A stretch of 64,000 nucleotides of DNA. It comes from JBAVVD01 sp049697115 (GTDB lineage: Bacteria > Acidobacteriota > Aminicenantia > Aminicenantales > UBA4085). Made by a program: the position numbers and the translations under genes. Where the stretch lies: NCBI GenBank assembly GCA_049697115.1, contig JBAVVD010000060.1, forward strand, positions 51,714 through 115,713. Direction: 5' to 3'. The stretch's first letter is position 1; each line of letters opens with the position of its first letter. Shown one piece after another: positions 34,282-43,779 of this stretch. The notes under the pieces are model-generated. The model did no database searches, was not told where the DNA came from, and saw only the letters and a list, made by a program, of their open reading frames with translations.

Positions 34282-35826
34282 ATGGAAAACCTCAAAATAT
34301 TCCATCCCATGGACAGGCGAAATTTCCTGAAAAAAGGAATTACCACCGGAGTGCTTATTGCCTCCTCTCCGCTCTGGAAATATCTCGCCGCTAAAGACCC
34401 GGACACACTTCTTGCCGAAGATGTGTTTTCGCCATTTAAGCTCACTCAAGAAGAACTGAAGAAGCTTCTTGAGGCCGCGCTCAGCCGCGGCGGAGAATTT
34501 GCCGAGGTTTATCTGGAATACACGGTCAGCAACAGCATTTCACTCGACGAAGACAAGATTACCGCAGCGACCCGCGGCCTGGATATGGGAGCCGGTTTTC
34601 GGGTGCTCCATGGCGAAAAGACAGGCTTTGGCTTTTCGGACGACCTGGATTTTGCCCGGCTGAAAGAGGCCGCGGAAACGGCCGCGCTTATCGCCTCAGG
34701 AAAGGTGAAGTCCAAGCCCAAAAATTTCACACCCCTCTCTCTCCCCTCGTATTATCTGGTCCAGGTTTCTCCAGACACCATCGCTTCCAAAGCCAAGGCC
34801 GAACTGCTCATGAGGGCAAATTCAGTGGCACGCGTCTATGACAACCGCATCACTCAGGTGGGCGTCGGCTTTTCGGACACGAACAAGAAGATCCAGATCG
34901 CCAATTCCGAAGGGCTGTCCGTTGAAGACACCCAAACATTAACCCGGTTTGGCGTCAGATGTGCGGCTCTGGAGGGCGATAAAAGGAGCATGGGCTATGA
35001 GTCCAAGGCCGGAAGCTACGGATTTGAGCATTTTGACATCCGCCTCGCCGAGGATTTTGGACGCAAAGCGGCTAAAATGGCCATCCGGACGCTCCCGGCT
35101 GAAGACGCGCCGGCCGGGGAGTTTCCGATCGTCATCGCCGCAGGTTACGGGGGAATTTTCTTCCATGAGGCCATCGGCCACAGCCTCGAGGCGAACGGAA
35201 TCCGGAAAAAGACGTCCTGTTTCTGGGACAAACTGGGCCAGCCCATTGCATCCCCTGTCGTCACTCTTGTCGATGACGGAACATATAAAGGCGGCTGGGG
35301 GGCCATCAATGTCGACGATGAAGGCTGCGTCGGCCATAATACCGTTCTGATTGATAAAGGCGTCTGCTCTTCCTTCATCCAGGATAAACTGAACGCCAAG
35401 CTGATGAAAGTGAAACCAACAGGAAACGGCCGGCGGGAATCCTACCAGTTCTTCCCCATTCCGCGCATGACCAATACCTATCTTCTGGCCGGCGATTTGT
35501 CGCCCGAGGACATCGTCCAATCCGTCGACAGAGGCCTTTACATCTCCAAGATCAGCGGAGGGAATGTTCAGCCGACCACCGGAAGGTTTGTCTTTTCAGT
35601 GTCCGAGGGCTATATGATTGAAGGCGGAAAAGTCAAACAGCCGCTCAAAGGGATCATGCTCATGGGCAGCGGCCAGGAAGTGCTCAAAAATATCAACATG
35701 GTCGGGAATGACCTGCTCGTCATCGGCGGTGGAACCTGCGGAAAGGACGGCCAGTCCAAGCCTGTCGGCTTTGGCAATCCCACCTTGAAAGTCACCAAAA
35801 TTACCGTCGGCGGGAAAAAGGCGTAA
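34282..35826 (+). CDS. tldD: TldD metalloprotease subunit with a Tat-type signal
   Basis: Catalytic subunit of the TldD/TldE Zn protease that trims unfolded or modified peptides. The TldD metal motif FFHEAIGHSLEA (His295, Glu296, His300) is intact, and YGGIFFHEA, SVSEGYMIEGG and GGGTCGKDGQ fit the family. The N-terminus is unusual: MDRRNFLKKG followed by ITTGVLIASSPLW is a twin-arginine (Tat) export signal (Arg12-Arg13). Characterised TldD proteins such as E. coli's are cytoplasmic. AGGAGG precedes the ATG. The partner gene follows after 12 nt. Family assignment is firm; export is inferred from the motif. Confidence 0.93.
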   Translation: MENLKIFHPMDRRNFLKKGITTGVLIASSPLWKYLAAKDPDTLLAEDVFSPFKLTQEELKKLLEAALSRGGEFAEVYLEYTVSNSISLDEDKITAATRGLDMGAGFRVLHGEKTGFGFSDDLDFARLKEAAETAALIASGKVKSKPKNFTPLSLPSYYLVQVSPDTIASKAKAELLMRANSVARVYDNRITQVGVGFSDTNKKIQIANSEGLSVEDTQTLTRFGVRCAALEGDKRSMGYESKAGSYGFEHFDIRLAEDFGRKAAKMAIRTLPAEDAPAGEFPIVIAAGYGGIFFHEAIGHSLEANGIRKKTSCFWDKLGQPIASPVVTLVDDGTYKGGWGAINVDDEGCVGHNTVLIDKGVCSSFIQDKLNAKLMKVKPTGNGRRESYQFFPIPRMTNTYLLAGDLSPEDIVQSVDRGLYISKISGGNVQPTTGRFVFSVSEGYMIEGGKVKQPLKGIMLMGSGQEVLKNINMVGNDLLVIGGGTCGKDGQSKPVGFGNPTLKVTKITVGGKKA

Positions 35827-35838
35827 AGGAGGAATATC

Positions 35839-37185
35839 ATGGATTTCAAGACACTCGGTGAAGATGCCGTCAAGAAGGCCGTTCAATACGGAGCGGAAGA
35901 GGCAGAGGTCTGCTTCGAAAACATCAAGAGTTTTGACGTCAACGTGAGGAAAGGGGAGGTGGAAACTCTCCAGAAATCCGTTTCCAGGGGTCTAGGCCTG
36001 AGAATTTTCATCAACAAACAGCTCGGATTCTCCTACACGACAGACCTTTCGCCCGCATCCTTGGAGGACACCATCAAAAAGACCGTTGAGCTCGCCCAAA
36101 TTACGGAAGCGAAGCCCTGGCATGGCCTCCCCGATTTCGGGCCTCAGCCGATTTCTGATCTCAACCTTTATGATCCCGAGATGGCCAATATCCCCGATGA
36201 GAAGAAGATTGCCATCGCCCGCGAGGTCGAAAAAATCGCCATGGCTCAGGACAAACGCATCACCAACAGCGAAGGCGGCTCCTTCTCCAATGTGGAAAGG
36301 GAAGCCGGAATTTTCAACTCCAAGGGCGTCTACTGTGCATTCAAAGAAACCAGCTGCTTCTTCGGCGCCTATGTCATCGCCAGCGATGGGAACAATATGC
36401 AAGGCGGAGGATGGTCGAGCCGGAAACGCTTCTTCAAAGAGCTGGCCCCGGTCGAGGATGTGGCCAAGACAGCGGCCAAAAGAGCCGTGGAGATGCTCGG
36501 AGCCAGGCCGGTCGAGACCAAGAAAGTGCCGGTGATTTTCGATCGATACGCCGCTCCTGCGTTCTGGATGGGCATCCTCTCGGCTTTGAGTGGGGATGCC
36601 GCTTTCCGCAAAACCACCTTCATGACGGACATGCTTGAAAAGCTGATCGCTTCTCCGCTCATTACCGTCATCGATGACCCCACCCGGCCGCGCTTTGTCG
36701 GATCGATTCCATTTGACGGCGAAGGGAATGCCACGCGAAAGAACATCGTTGTGGATAAAGGCGTGTTGAAAACGTTCTTCTATGATTCCCAGACCGCGCG
36801 GAAGGCCGGCGTCAAGGTTCCCACCATGGCCCGCCGGAACGGATACAGGTCGGGTCCATATGCTGGATTTCTGTGCATCACGCTCGAAAACGGAAATGAA
36901 GATCCGGCAAACCTCTTCAAAGATGTGAAAGAAGGGCTTTTTGTTATTGGAATGAGAGGTTCAGGGACCGATGTCACAACCGGAGCATTCTCTGTGGGCT
37001 GCAGCGGATTCTGGATCACGGACGGGGCGAAAGCCTTTCCGGTGGACGGCGTGACTCTTGGAGGCACGACGCTCGAGGTCCTGAAGAATATCGATAAAGT
37101 CGCCAACGATATCGACCTGCGCGGCAGCCTGAACAGCCCCACATTCCGGGTGGCGGAGATCACCGTCGGCGGGAAAAAAGCCTGA
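35839..37185 (+). CDS. pmbA: TldE/PmbA, non-catalytic subunit of the TldD/E protease
   Basis: Paralogue of TldD lacking the HExxxH zinc motif: the corresponding segment reads APAFWMGILSALSGDAAF. Family patterns are EAEVCFENIKSFDVNVRKGE, SRGLGLRIFINKQLGFSYT, GSIPFDGEGNATRKNIVVDKG and TTGAFSVGCSGFWITDG. Like TldD it ends in ITVGGKKA. No signal peptide or Tat motif is visible, in contrast to its partner. AAAGGAGG precedes the ATG. Confidence 0.93.
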   Translation: MDFKTLGEDAVKKAVQYGAEEAEVCFENIKSFDVNVRKGEVETLQKSVSRGLGLRIFINKQLGFSYTTDLSPASLEDTIKKTVELAQITEAKPWHGLPDFGPQPISDLNLYDPEMANIPDEKKIAIAREVEKIAMAQDKRITNSEGGSFSNVEREAGIFNSKGVYCAFKETSCFFGAYVIASDGNNMQGGGWSSRKRFFKELAPVEDVAKTAAKRAVEMLGARPVETKKVPVIFDRYAAPAFWMGILSALSGDAAFRKTTFMTDMLEKLIASPLITVIDDPTRPRFVGSIPFDGEGNATRKNIVVDKGVLKTFFYDSQTARKAGVKVPTMARRNGYRSGPYAGFLCITLENGNEDPANLFKDVKEGLFVIGMRGSGTDVTTGAFSVGCSGFWITDGAKAFPVDGVTLGGTTLEVLKNIDKVANDIDLRGSLNSPTFRVAEITVGGKKA

Positions 37186-37237
37186 TCGAGCGGAAGCCAG
37201 GGTCTGAAGAATTAAGCATTCACTCCGGATTTGATGC

Positions 37238-38155
37238 ATGAATACTATTATCTTCGCCAGGGAGTTGTGCAAGCGCTACGGGACATTCACCGCCCTCGAC
37301 CGAATCTCGTTTGATATCGGCGAGGGCGAGTGTTTCGGTTTCCTGGGGCCGAACGGCGCCGGCAAGACCTCGACCGTGCGTATGATCCACTGCGTATCTC
37401 CCGTGTCATCGGGCACGCTTATGGTCAGCGGCATGCCGGCCCATATCGACAACCGCGCCATCAAAAAAATGACCGGAGTCATCCCCCAGGAGATTACTCT
37501 GGATATCGACCTCACCGTCCGCGAAAATCTGATGGTTTTCACCAAGTTCTTTGATATCCCCAGGCGCGAAGCCCGCGAGCGGATCGCCGAACTTCTGAAG
37601 TTCGTCGAGCTCGAGGCCAAGAAGGACAGCAAGATCGACCAACTGTCCACGGGCATGAAACGGCGCCTGCTCATCGCCAGGGCCCTGCTCAATCAGCCGA
37701 GACTCCTCATCGCCGACGAGCCCACGACCGGCCTGGACCCTCAGGCGCGGCACCTGATCTGGCAGAGGCTGCGCCAGCTCAAGAGCCAGGGCGTCACCTT
37801 AATCCTGACGACACAATATATGGAGGAAGCCCAGCAGCTTTGCGACCGCATCGTTATCATGCATAAGGGCAGGATATTGAAGGAAGGCGTTCCGGTAAGG
37901 ATGATCGAGGAGGAAATCGGCAAGGAAGTGGCCGAAATCCGCATCGGGAAAGAGCAGGACGAGCAACTGATCGCCAGTCTCGCGCCGCTGTCGTGCGGGC
38001 ACGAGCGGGTGGGCGACACGCTCTACTTTTACTGCCGTGACGGGCATGAACTGAGAAAAAAACTGATCGAGCTCGACCTGCCGAACACCATGTACAGGCC
38101 GGCTTCCCTGGAAGATGTATTTCTGAAGCTGACCGGCCGGAGTCTGATCGAATGA
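37238..38155 (+). CDS. ABC exporter ATP-binding protein (NodI/DrrA type)
   Basis: ATPase of an ABC-2 export system. Walker A is GPNGAGKTSTVRM, the signature is LSTGMKRRLLIARALL, Walker B is LLIADEPTTGLDPQ, and the switch His lies after TLILTTQYMEE, which has Gln where His is common (TTQ), as in NodI/DrrA proteins. The C-terminal extension (EVAEIRIGKEQDEQL to LEDVFLKLTGRSL) is typical of this branch. It overlaps the permease gene by 4 nt. The exported compound is unknown; lipid-linked or oligosaccharide substrates are common for this class. Confidence 0.92.
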   Translation: MNTIIFARELCKRYGTFTALDRISFDIGEGECFGFLGPNGAGKTSTVRMIHCVSPVSSGTLMVSGMPAHIDNRAIKKMTGVIPQEITLDIDLTVRENLMVFTKFFDIPRREARERIAELLKFVELEAKKDSKIDQLSTGMKRRLLIARALLNQPRLLIADEPTTGLDPQARHLIWQRLRQLKSQGVTLILTTQYMEEAQQLCDRIVIMHKGRILKEGVPVRMIEEEIGKEVAEIRIGKEQDEQLIASLAPLSCGHERVGDTLYFYCRDGHELRKKLIELDLPNTMYRPASLEDVFLKLTGRSLIE

Positions 38156-38919
38156 ACTTCTCCTACCGCATCATCTACGTTTTTTTCCGCAACCTCGTGT
38201 CCTACAAGCGCTTTGTCCTGACCACTTTTTTGGCCAGCCTCATTCAACCCCTGTTCTATCTGATTACCTTCGGCATCGGCATGGGCGCCTACATCGGGTA
38301 CTTCGGCGGCAAGCCCTATCTCTATTTTCTCGTGCCGGGAGTGCTCGTATCCTCGGTCATGATGACCGCCACCTTCGAATGCCTGTACGGCACTTTCATC
38401 AAGATCGTGCACGAGCGGCTCTATGACTCACTCATCTCGACTCCGGTTTCCGCCGAAGACGCCGTAGCCGGAGATATCCTCTGGGGGACTTTCCGCGGCC
38501 TGGTCAGCGGGACGCTGATGATGCTCGTGGCCATTATCATGGGGATCCTGCCGGTCTCCATTCTCAGCGTTCTCCTGCTGCCGGTCCTGATGGTCTTTGT
38601 CGGCATCCTGTTCGCCTCGCTGGCCATGATTGTCACCTCCTTTGCTCCGAATTTCGATTTTTTCAACTACTATTCGGAGCTGGTCATCACCCCCATGCTG
38701 TTTTTCTCCGGTGTTTTTTTTCCGCTCGACAAGTTTCCCGCCTGGATGAAGACGTTCTCGCTGTTCATGCCGCTGACCCACGCCGTCCGGATCGCACGTG
38801 CGGTCTTTTCCGGAGTCTATTCGCCGGGAATCCTCTACCATTTCCTGGTTATCCTGATCCTGGAAATGGCGGCCCTCTTTATCGGCGTCAAGCGGATGAA
38901 AAAACGCCTGATCAAATGA
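38152..38919 (+). CDS. ABC-2 type permease (NodJ family)
   Basis: Membrane partner of the preceding ATPase. Six hydrophobic helices fit the ABC-2 fold: FVLTTFLASLIQPLFYLITF, YFLVPGVLVSSVMMTATFEC, GTLMMLVAIIMGILPVSILS, VFVGILFASLAMIVTSFAPN, LVITPMLFFSGVFFPLDKFP and a final helix. The FFSGVFFPLDKFPAWMK signature is typical of NodJ/DrrB permeases. It is translationally coupled to the ATPase and converges with the APC transporter gene. Confidence 0.9.
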   Translation: MNFSYRIIYVFFRNLVSYKRFVLTTFLASLIQPLFYLITFGIGMGAYIGYFGGKPYLYFLVPGVLVSSVMMTATFECLYGTFIKIVHERLYDSLISTPVSAEDAVAGDILWGTFRGLVSGTLMMLVAIIMGILPVSILSVLLLPVLMVFVGILFASLAMIVTSFAPNFDFFNYYSELVITPMLFFSGVFFPLDKFPAWMKTFSLFMPLTHAVRIARAVFSGVYSPGILYHFLVILILEMAALFIGVKRMKKRLIK

Positions 38920-38959
38920 TCCGATCTTTGTTTTCTTCAACGGCGGATGGATGGGAATA

Positions 38960-40399
38960 CTAGAATAAAAATGATTGAATAAAATCCACGGCGGCCTTCA
39001 AGACCATCCCAACAGCAATCAGGAAAAATGGAGCGCCCAAAAGGCCCACAATCCAATCGGCGCGGGTCGCTTTGCCGGCCCTTCTGACTTTCCAGAATAC
39101 AAAAGGAATTAATCCTGAAAAGATGATAACTAAACCGGCTATAGAAAATCGGAACTGGTTAATCAGAGCATTAATGGAAATGAACAGTGCCGCCAGGATA
39201 AAGACTGCCGGCGTCAGGGGATACCCCCAAGTCCTGTAGGGCCGGGGAAGGTCGGGTCTTTTTCTCCTGAGAATAAACACGGCGGCCACGGTCAGCCCGA
39301 AGAAAATCCACTGCCCGAAGATGACATATGTAAAAAGCTGTTCAAATGTCCCGGAAAGGCTGAGGATAATGCTCCAGACACCGATGGCGATGATGGACAC
39401 GTGGGGAGTTAAAAATCTCGGATGAACGGCGGCTACTTTCTTAAAAAACACGCCGTCTTTGGCCATGGCGAAATAAACTCTCGGGGAACAGAGGAAGTTC
39501 TGGTTGGCCGCTCCCGTGATCGAGAAGAGAATGATAAAGGAAACAATCGAAGCGCCGATGGGCCCTACGGCAATATTCATGGCGTCCGCGGCTATTCTTG
39601 CCGATTTGGCGATGGCGCTGGAAGGGAGGACATACAGATAGGCCAGCTGGGCGGCAAAGTAGATCAGGACGATCACCAGAGTCCCGATCAAGATCCCCCA
39701 GGGGAGGTTCTTCTGAGGATTTTTGGTCTCGCCGGCGCTGTAAGTGGCTGACTCCCAGCCCTTATACGCCCAGAGCGAGGCCACCAGAGCCACTCCAAAG
39801 CTTCCCAGCAGCCCTGGAGAAAAAGTTCCGGGCGCAGGTTGAACAAAATTCGCGGGATTTCCCCTGGCAAAAACAAAGATGACGCCGCAGATACCCGCCA
39901 GGGCGGCAAATTTTATCACCGTCAGAAGATTCTGAAGGTTCGCTCCCCATCTGACCCCGATATAATTCACGGCCATCAGAAATGTGATGAGGACAACGCA
40001 TACAGCTTTTTGGGCGACGGGAGAAATCGTAAAAAAATGGGGGAGATATTTCGAAGAAAAGGCGACGGCCAGGGTGGCTATGGACCCTGAATCAATCACT
40101 AGAAAAAGTGTCCAGCCGAAAAGAAAAGCCACAATCGATCCATAGGCCTCGCGGAGATAGACATAGGCCCCTCCGGCCTCTGGCATAGAGGCTCCCAGCT
40201 CCCCGAAAGCGAGGGCTCCGAAGAGACTCAGCAGGCCTCCCACAGCCCAGACGGCAAGGATGAGCAGGGGGGCTCCCACCTGTGCGGCCATAGCCGCGGG
40301 CACAAGGAAGATCCCGGATCCGATGACACCGCCGACAACAATGCTGACAATATCCCAAAGCCCAAGAACACGGGGAAGGCTTCGCTCTGTTGTTTCCAT
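38960..40399 (-). CDS. APC-superfamily amino acid permease
   Basis: Twelve-helix secondary transporter, probably for an amino acid or amine (proton symport or exchange). The first helix carries the APC signature DIVSIVVGGVIGSGIFLVP; GELGASMPEAGGAYVYLREA, YKGWESATYSAGETKNPQKN and FLCSPRVYFAMAKDGVFFKK are also characteristic of the LAT/PotE-like branch. The start is set at METTERSLPRVLG; a TTG at 40465 would add 22 unrelated residues. The substrate is not deducible. Confidence 0.9.
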   Translation of the reverse strand: METTERSLPRVLGLWDIVSIVVGGVIGSGIFLVPAAMAAQVGAPLLILAVWAVGGLLSLFGALAFGELGASMPEAGGAYVYLREAYGSIVAFLFGWTLFLVIDSGSIATLAVAFSSKYLPHFFTISPVAQKAVCVVLITFLMAVNYIGVRWGANLQNLLTVIKFAALAGICGVIFVFARGNPANFVQPAPGTFSPGLLGSFGVALVASLWAYKGWESATYSAGETKNPQKNLPWGILIGTLVIVLIYFAAQLAYLYVLPSSAIAKSARIAADAMNIAVGPIGASIVSFIILFSITGAANQNFLCSPRVYFAMAKDGVFFKKVAAVHPRFLTPHVSIIAIGVWSIILSLSGTFEQLFTYVIFGQWIFFGLTVAAVFILRRKRPDLPRPYRTWGYPLTPAVFILAALFISINALINQFRFSIAGLVIIFSGLIPFVFWKVRRAGKATRADWIVGLLGAPFFLIAVGMVLKAAVDFIQSFLF

Positions 40400-40609
40400 G
40401 GGGGCAGAATACTCTTTTTTCTGATTATTATCCAGATTTTCATCCGGACATCCCTCTTCACACAATATTCACATTTTTTCAGAATCACTCTGCTTTTTAT
40501 TGGAAGAATTTACCCGCCGCTGCGTCTAAAGAATTGAGAGAACGAAATCCATGAACTTTCCCACCTCATCAATGCCAACACGCATCAAATTCCATATAAG
40601 GAGAGGATC

Positions 40610-40990
40610 ATGACTAAAGCCAAAAGCATCATTCTTGGGATCCTTCTCGGGCTGGCCCCTCTGACCCTGTGCCTTGCGCAGGACCAGGTGGATGTCAGCG
40701 GCGAGTGGGACTTCACTATGACCACCCCCCGCGGAGAGATGAACTCGACCGCTAAGTTCGTCCAGGAGGGTGAGACGATCACGGTGACCATGATCAGTCA
40801 GCGCGGCGAATCCACCGGCACAGGCACCATCAAAGGGACCGACATCGAGTGGACCATCATCCGCGATACTCCCCGCGGACAGTTCACCGTGACCTACAAG
40901 GGAAAAGTCGAGGGCAACACCATGAAGGGTGAGGCCCAGATGGGAGACCGCGGCTCCATGGAGTGGAAGGCCACCAAAAAGACCTCCTGA
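40610..40990 (+). CDS. small secreted lipocalin-like domain protein
   Basis: 126 residues with a signal peptide (IILGILLGLAPLTLCLAQ). The mature 105 residues are a repeated beta-strand pattern (DVSGEWDFTMTTPRGEMN, KFVQEGETITVTM, GTIKGTDIEWTI, YKGKVEGNTMKGEAQM, GSMEWKATKK). They align position by position with the C-terminal domain of the amidohydrolase-like protein at 2890-4506 (NITGKWELNV, EFTQEEDSLSGRM, GTVSGKEIYFEM, VEEDTMRGSV). AAGGAGAGG precedes the ATG. The function is unknown. Confidence 0.8.
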   Translation: MTKAKSIILGILLGLAPLTLCLAQDQVDVSGEWDFTMTTPRGEMNSTAKFVQEGETITVTMISQRGESTGTGTIKGTDIEWTIIRDTPRGQFTVTYKGKVEGNTMKGEAQMGDRGSMEWKATKKTS

Positions 40991-41002
40991 AAGAGCAATG
41001 GA

Positions 41003-42028
41003 TCAGGACTCGCTGGAAGTCATCGGCGGCAGGTCCAGAAAGGTCTTTTGAAAGTAGAGACAGGTGTCCTGAATGGTTTTTTCAAAAGCAAAATAGGTGT
41101 GGGCGAATTCCTTCTGGCTTTTTGCACTGGAATAATAGGCCCGCCAGCCGCTGAGCCGGCCGTAAGCGGACGTTAGAAGGGGCTTCTTCCGAGTGAAGCC
41201 ACTGATCAGTTCAAGAACTGCTCCGGCGGCCGCGACCAGAAAAGAGGGAACGGGAAATGGATACGCCCTGCGGCCGGCATGTCTGGCGATCCGCCTGATC
41301 ACATCCGAATAGCGCACATTCGCGCCCACGACCAGATATTTCTCACCCAGCCGGCCCCCGCCCTCAAGGGCCTTGATGATGACGGCCGCCAGGTCCCTGA
41401 CGTCCACTGCGGCCAGGCCTCCGGCAAACGAACCACAGAGCGTCTTTGTATGGATTGTGCGATAAAGCTGGTTGTGAGGCGTCTCTAAATTCCAGTCTCC
41501 CGGCCCCATGATGGAGGCGGGATTCAGGATAATCGCCCGCAGCCCTCTCCCCTGCACAGCCTCTTCCACAATCTTCTGCCCTTCGTATTTGGATGTCATA
41601 TAATAGAAACTGGAAGGCCAGTTAAAGGGCGTTGTCTCATCCGCCGGCCGGCCGTTCTTGAAAAAGCCGACCGCACCCACAGAGGAAATATGAATGAGCC
41701 TCCGGACATTAAAGCTCAGGCAGGCTTCGACCACGTTTCGGACTCCATCGCGGTTGACCTTCATCAGCTTCTCCAGGTCATACTTCCAGTAGGAGATCAG
41801 CCCTGCCAGATGGATGACATGGCTGTGTCCCCTGCAGGCGGCGAACACAGCCTCCCTGTCGGCAATGTCTCCGTCAAACAGGCGAATGCCGTGGCCGCTC
41901 CAGGTATCAGGAATTTCCTCTCCGGGCAGGACAAAGGCGGAAAGCGACTCCGGCCCGAACTTTTTCATAAGTTCAGGCATAAGGACCGAACCCACGAATC
42001 CTGTCGCCCCTGTGACCAATATTCTCAT
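41003..42028 (-). CDS. extended SDR NAD(P)-dependent epimerase/dehydratase family protein
   Basis: Rossmann enzyme of the extended short-chain dehydrogenase class, similar to 3-beta-hydroxysteroid-dehydrogenase or dihydroflavonol-reductase-like proteins. The nucleotide motif is TGATGFVGSVL, FDGDIADREAV gives the adenine-site Asp, HVIHLAGLISYW and HISSVGAVGFF supply the Ser, and YYMTSKYEGQK the catalytic Tyr-x-x-x-Lys. NPASIMGPGDWN follows. It is the most distal gene of a minus-strand operon with two other SDRs, a PAP2 enzyme and a CPBP protein. The substrate is unknown. Confidence 0.85.
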   Translation of the reverse strand: MRILVTGATGFVGSVLMPELMKKFGPESLSAFVLPGEEIPDTWSGHGIRLFDGDIADREAVFAACRGHSHVIHLAGLISYWKYDLEKLMKVNRDGVRNVVEACLSFNVRRLIHISSVGAVGFFKNGRPADETTPFNWPSSFYYMTSKYEGQKIVEEAVQGRGLRAIILNPASIMGPGDWNLETPHNQLYRTIHTKTLCGSFAGGLAAVDVRDLAAVIIKALEGGGRLGEKYLVVGANVRYSDVIRRIARHAGRRAYPFPVPSFLVAAAGAVLELISGFTRKKPLLTSAYGRLSGWRAYYSSAKSQKEFAHTYFAFEKTIQDTCLYFQKTFLDLPPMTSSES

Positions 42029-42101
42029 ATTATTTCACGCCTTTGAAATACAGGAGTGACCACACTTTTTTCATACGGATAAAAACCCGGGTCCTGTTCT
42101 T

Positions 42102-42797
42102 TCAAGTTTGAGGACGATGATAGCGAAAATAAAGGAACGTATCATTGCTGATGCCGACAAGAGCATGAATGAAAACCGTGTAGAGAAAGGAGCCGGTCCA
42201 GTAGGCAACCAGCCCGAAAATAAAGCCCGCGCCCAGGGAAGCGAAAATCTCCGTGTCCGGATGCCCGATGTGGTACAGAGTGGACAGGAGCGTCTGGAGG
42301 GAAAGCGCTGCCAGCAGACCGCTGGAGGAAATAAAAGGGAAAAAGAGCACTCCCCGGAAGACAAACTCCCACGTCAGATAATACAACAACAGATAGGCCG
42401 TCTCATACCCAATAAATTTCTGCAGACTCGAACAGGCGCTTTTTGAGAACGGATACTGGCGCTTCATCACCGGATCTCTGGAACCGACCAGAGCCGCCAG
42501 GAGCGCCACTGGCACAGCCGCTGCCATGAGCAGCAATCCCAGGCCGCTCCTGCCCGTAGAAAAACCTATGGCTTTCAGATACTGAAGCGGGGCTTCGGCG
42601 GAAATCAATACAATCAAACAGGGAACGGCCATGAGGGTCAGAAAGAAGAAGCCAAAATACAAAAGGAATGCCCGAAAATCATCGTATTTCTTGAGAAGGC
42701 GCCTGTAGTTAAAAACCGTGAGCATAAGCGTAAACGCAAGGGATAAATAAAGAAGAAGGACGGCCTGCAGGGACCCGAAATTACTGAATAAACCCAT
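42102..42797 (-). CDS. CPBP-family intramembrane protease-like protein
   Basis: Polytopic membrane protein. The CPBP/Abi motifs are present in modified form: YYLTWEFVFRGVLFFPF (motif 1, with a single Glu and Arg), TLLSTLYHIGHP (motif 2 His) and TVFIHALVGISNDT (motif 3 HxxxxSN). Family members are predicted prenyl-type (CAAX/Rce1-like) proteases. The start is placed at MGLFSNFGS, inside the end of the upstream SDR gene (17-nt overlap); longer frame extensions lie within that gene. Confidence 0.75.
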   Translation of the reverse strand: MGLFSNFGSLQAVLLLYLSLAFTLMLTVFNYRRLLKKYDDFRAFLLYFGFFFLTLMAVPCLIVLISAEAPLQYLKAIGFSTGRSGLGLLLMAAAVPVALLAALVGSRDPVMKRQYPFSKSACSSLQKFIGYETAYLLLYYLTWEFVFRGVLFFPFISSSGLLAALSLQTLLSTLYHIGHPDTEIFASLGAGFIFGLVAYWTGSFLYTVFIHALVGISNDTFLYFRYHRPQT

Positions 42798-43779
42798 TCT
42801 CTCTTTCCTTGAGATACCAGGAGACAATGGACCGGATCTGCTTCTCCGTGTCATCGTCGGGATCGTAGCCGAGCTCGGCGATCGTCCTGGATATATCATA
42901 GGTGGTATGTGTGGTTATCCTTTTCAACCGGTAATAATTAATGGACGGCTCATACCTCGGAAAGAGTTTTTTCAGCATCTTGAGAACGGCCGCGATGAAG
43001 AAGGCAAAAAAGACGGGAACATAAATTCTCTGTTTCTTATGTAGCCCTTCCTGCAGCCCCTTGAAAAAAGTTTTCCAGGTCGGAAGCTCTCTATTGGTGA
43101 CAGTATAGGCCCTGCCCTCGATTCCCTCCCTGGTCAGAGCCAGATGGGTGGCCTGGCAGAGGTTGTCAATATAACAGAAGCCGAAATACCAGTTTCCGTG
43201 GCCCACAATGAGGGGGGTTCCCCTCTCGATGCCTCTCAGGATCTGGGCGCAGGATGTCCTGTCGTGGGGGCCGTAGACGTCTGCAGGACGGAGGACAACC
43301 GCCGGCAGACGGTTCTCCTTCCACTGATTGAAAAAGAATTTCTCTGTTTTAGTTTTATAGCGTGTATAGGCCAGAAATTCTGCGGACTTTCCCAGATTTT
43401 CTTCGGATATGTTCCATCCGTCGAATCCGAGAGTCAGAGCCGTAGAAATATAGATAAATCTTTTCAAGGACAGTTTGAGTTCCCGCACCCTCTCGACGAG
43501 GTTGACGGCTAAAATGTAAATATTCGTGCGGCAGACATCCTCACTGGCGGTGTCGGAGACAATGGAGGCCGAATGGACGACGGCTTCCACATCGCGGGGG
43601 ATGTCAATCTGCCCCGGGGCCCGCAGGTCTCCATAGACAAGCCGGACATTGAGCCCTTTTAAAAAATGGAGGTCCGATGTTTTCCGGACCAGACCGTAGA
43701 CCTCATGTCCCCTTTCCAGGAAATACCGGCAGAGATTGGAGCCGATAAAACCGTTGACCCCGGTGATAAAGACTTTCAT
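42781..43779 (-). CDS. extended SDR NAD(P)-dependent epimerase/dehydratase family protein
   Basis: Motifs are MKVFITGVNGFIGSNLCRYF (nucleotide loop), LVYGDLRAPGQ, AVVHSASIVSDT, FIYISTALTLGFDGW and YTRYKTKTEKFFF (Tyr-x-x-x-Lys), then LRPADVYGPHDR. A hydrophobic segment (IYVPVFFAFFIAAVLKMLKK) near residue 265 suggests membrane association. The start is the ATG that overlaps the PAP2 gene's TGA (ATGA), so the two are translationally coupled. It is paralogous to the SDRs at 41003 and 44855. Confidence 0.85.
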   Translation of the reverse strand: MKVFITGVNGFIGSNLCRYFLERGHEVYGLVRKTSDLHFLKGLNVRLVYGDLRAPGQIDIPRDVEAVVHSASIVSDTASEDVCRTNIYILAVNLVERVRELKLSLKRFIYISTALTLGFDGWNISEENLGKSAEFLAYTRYKTKTEKFFFNQWKENRLPAVVLRPADVYGPHDRTSCAQILRGIERGTPLIVGHGNWYFGFCYIDNLCQATHLALTREGIEGRAYTVTNRELPTWKTFFKGLQEGLHKKQRIYVPVFFAFFIAAVLKMLKKLFPRYEPSINYYRLKRITTHTTYDISRTIAELGYDPDDDTEKQIRSIVSWYLKERENGFIQ

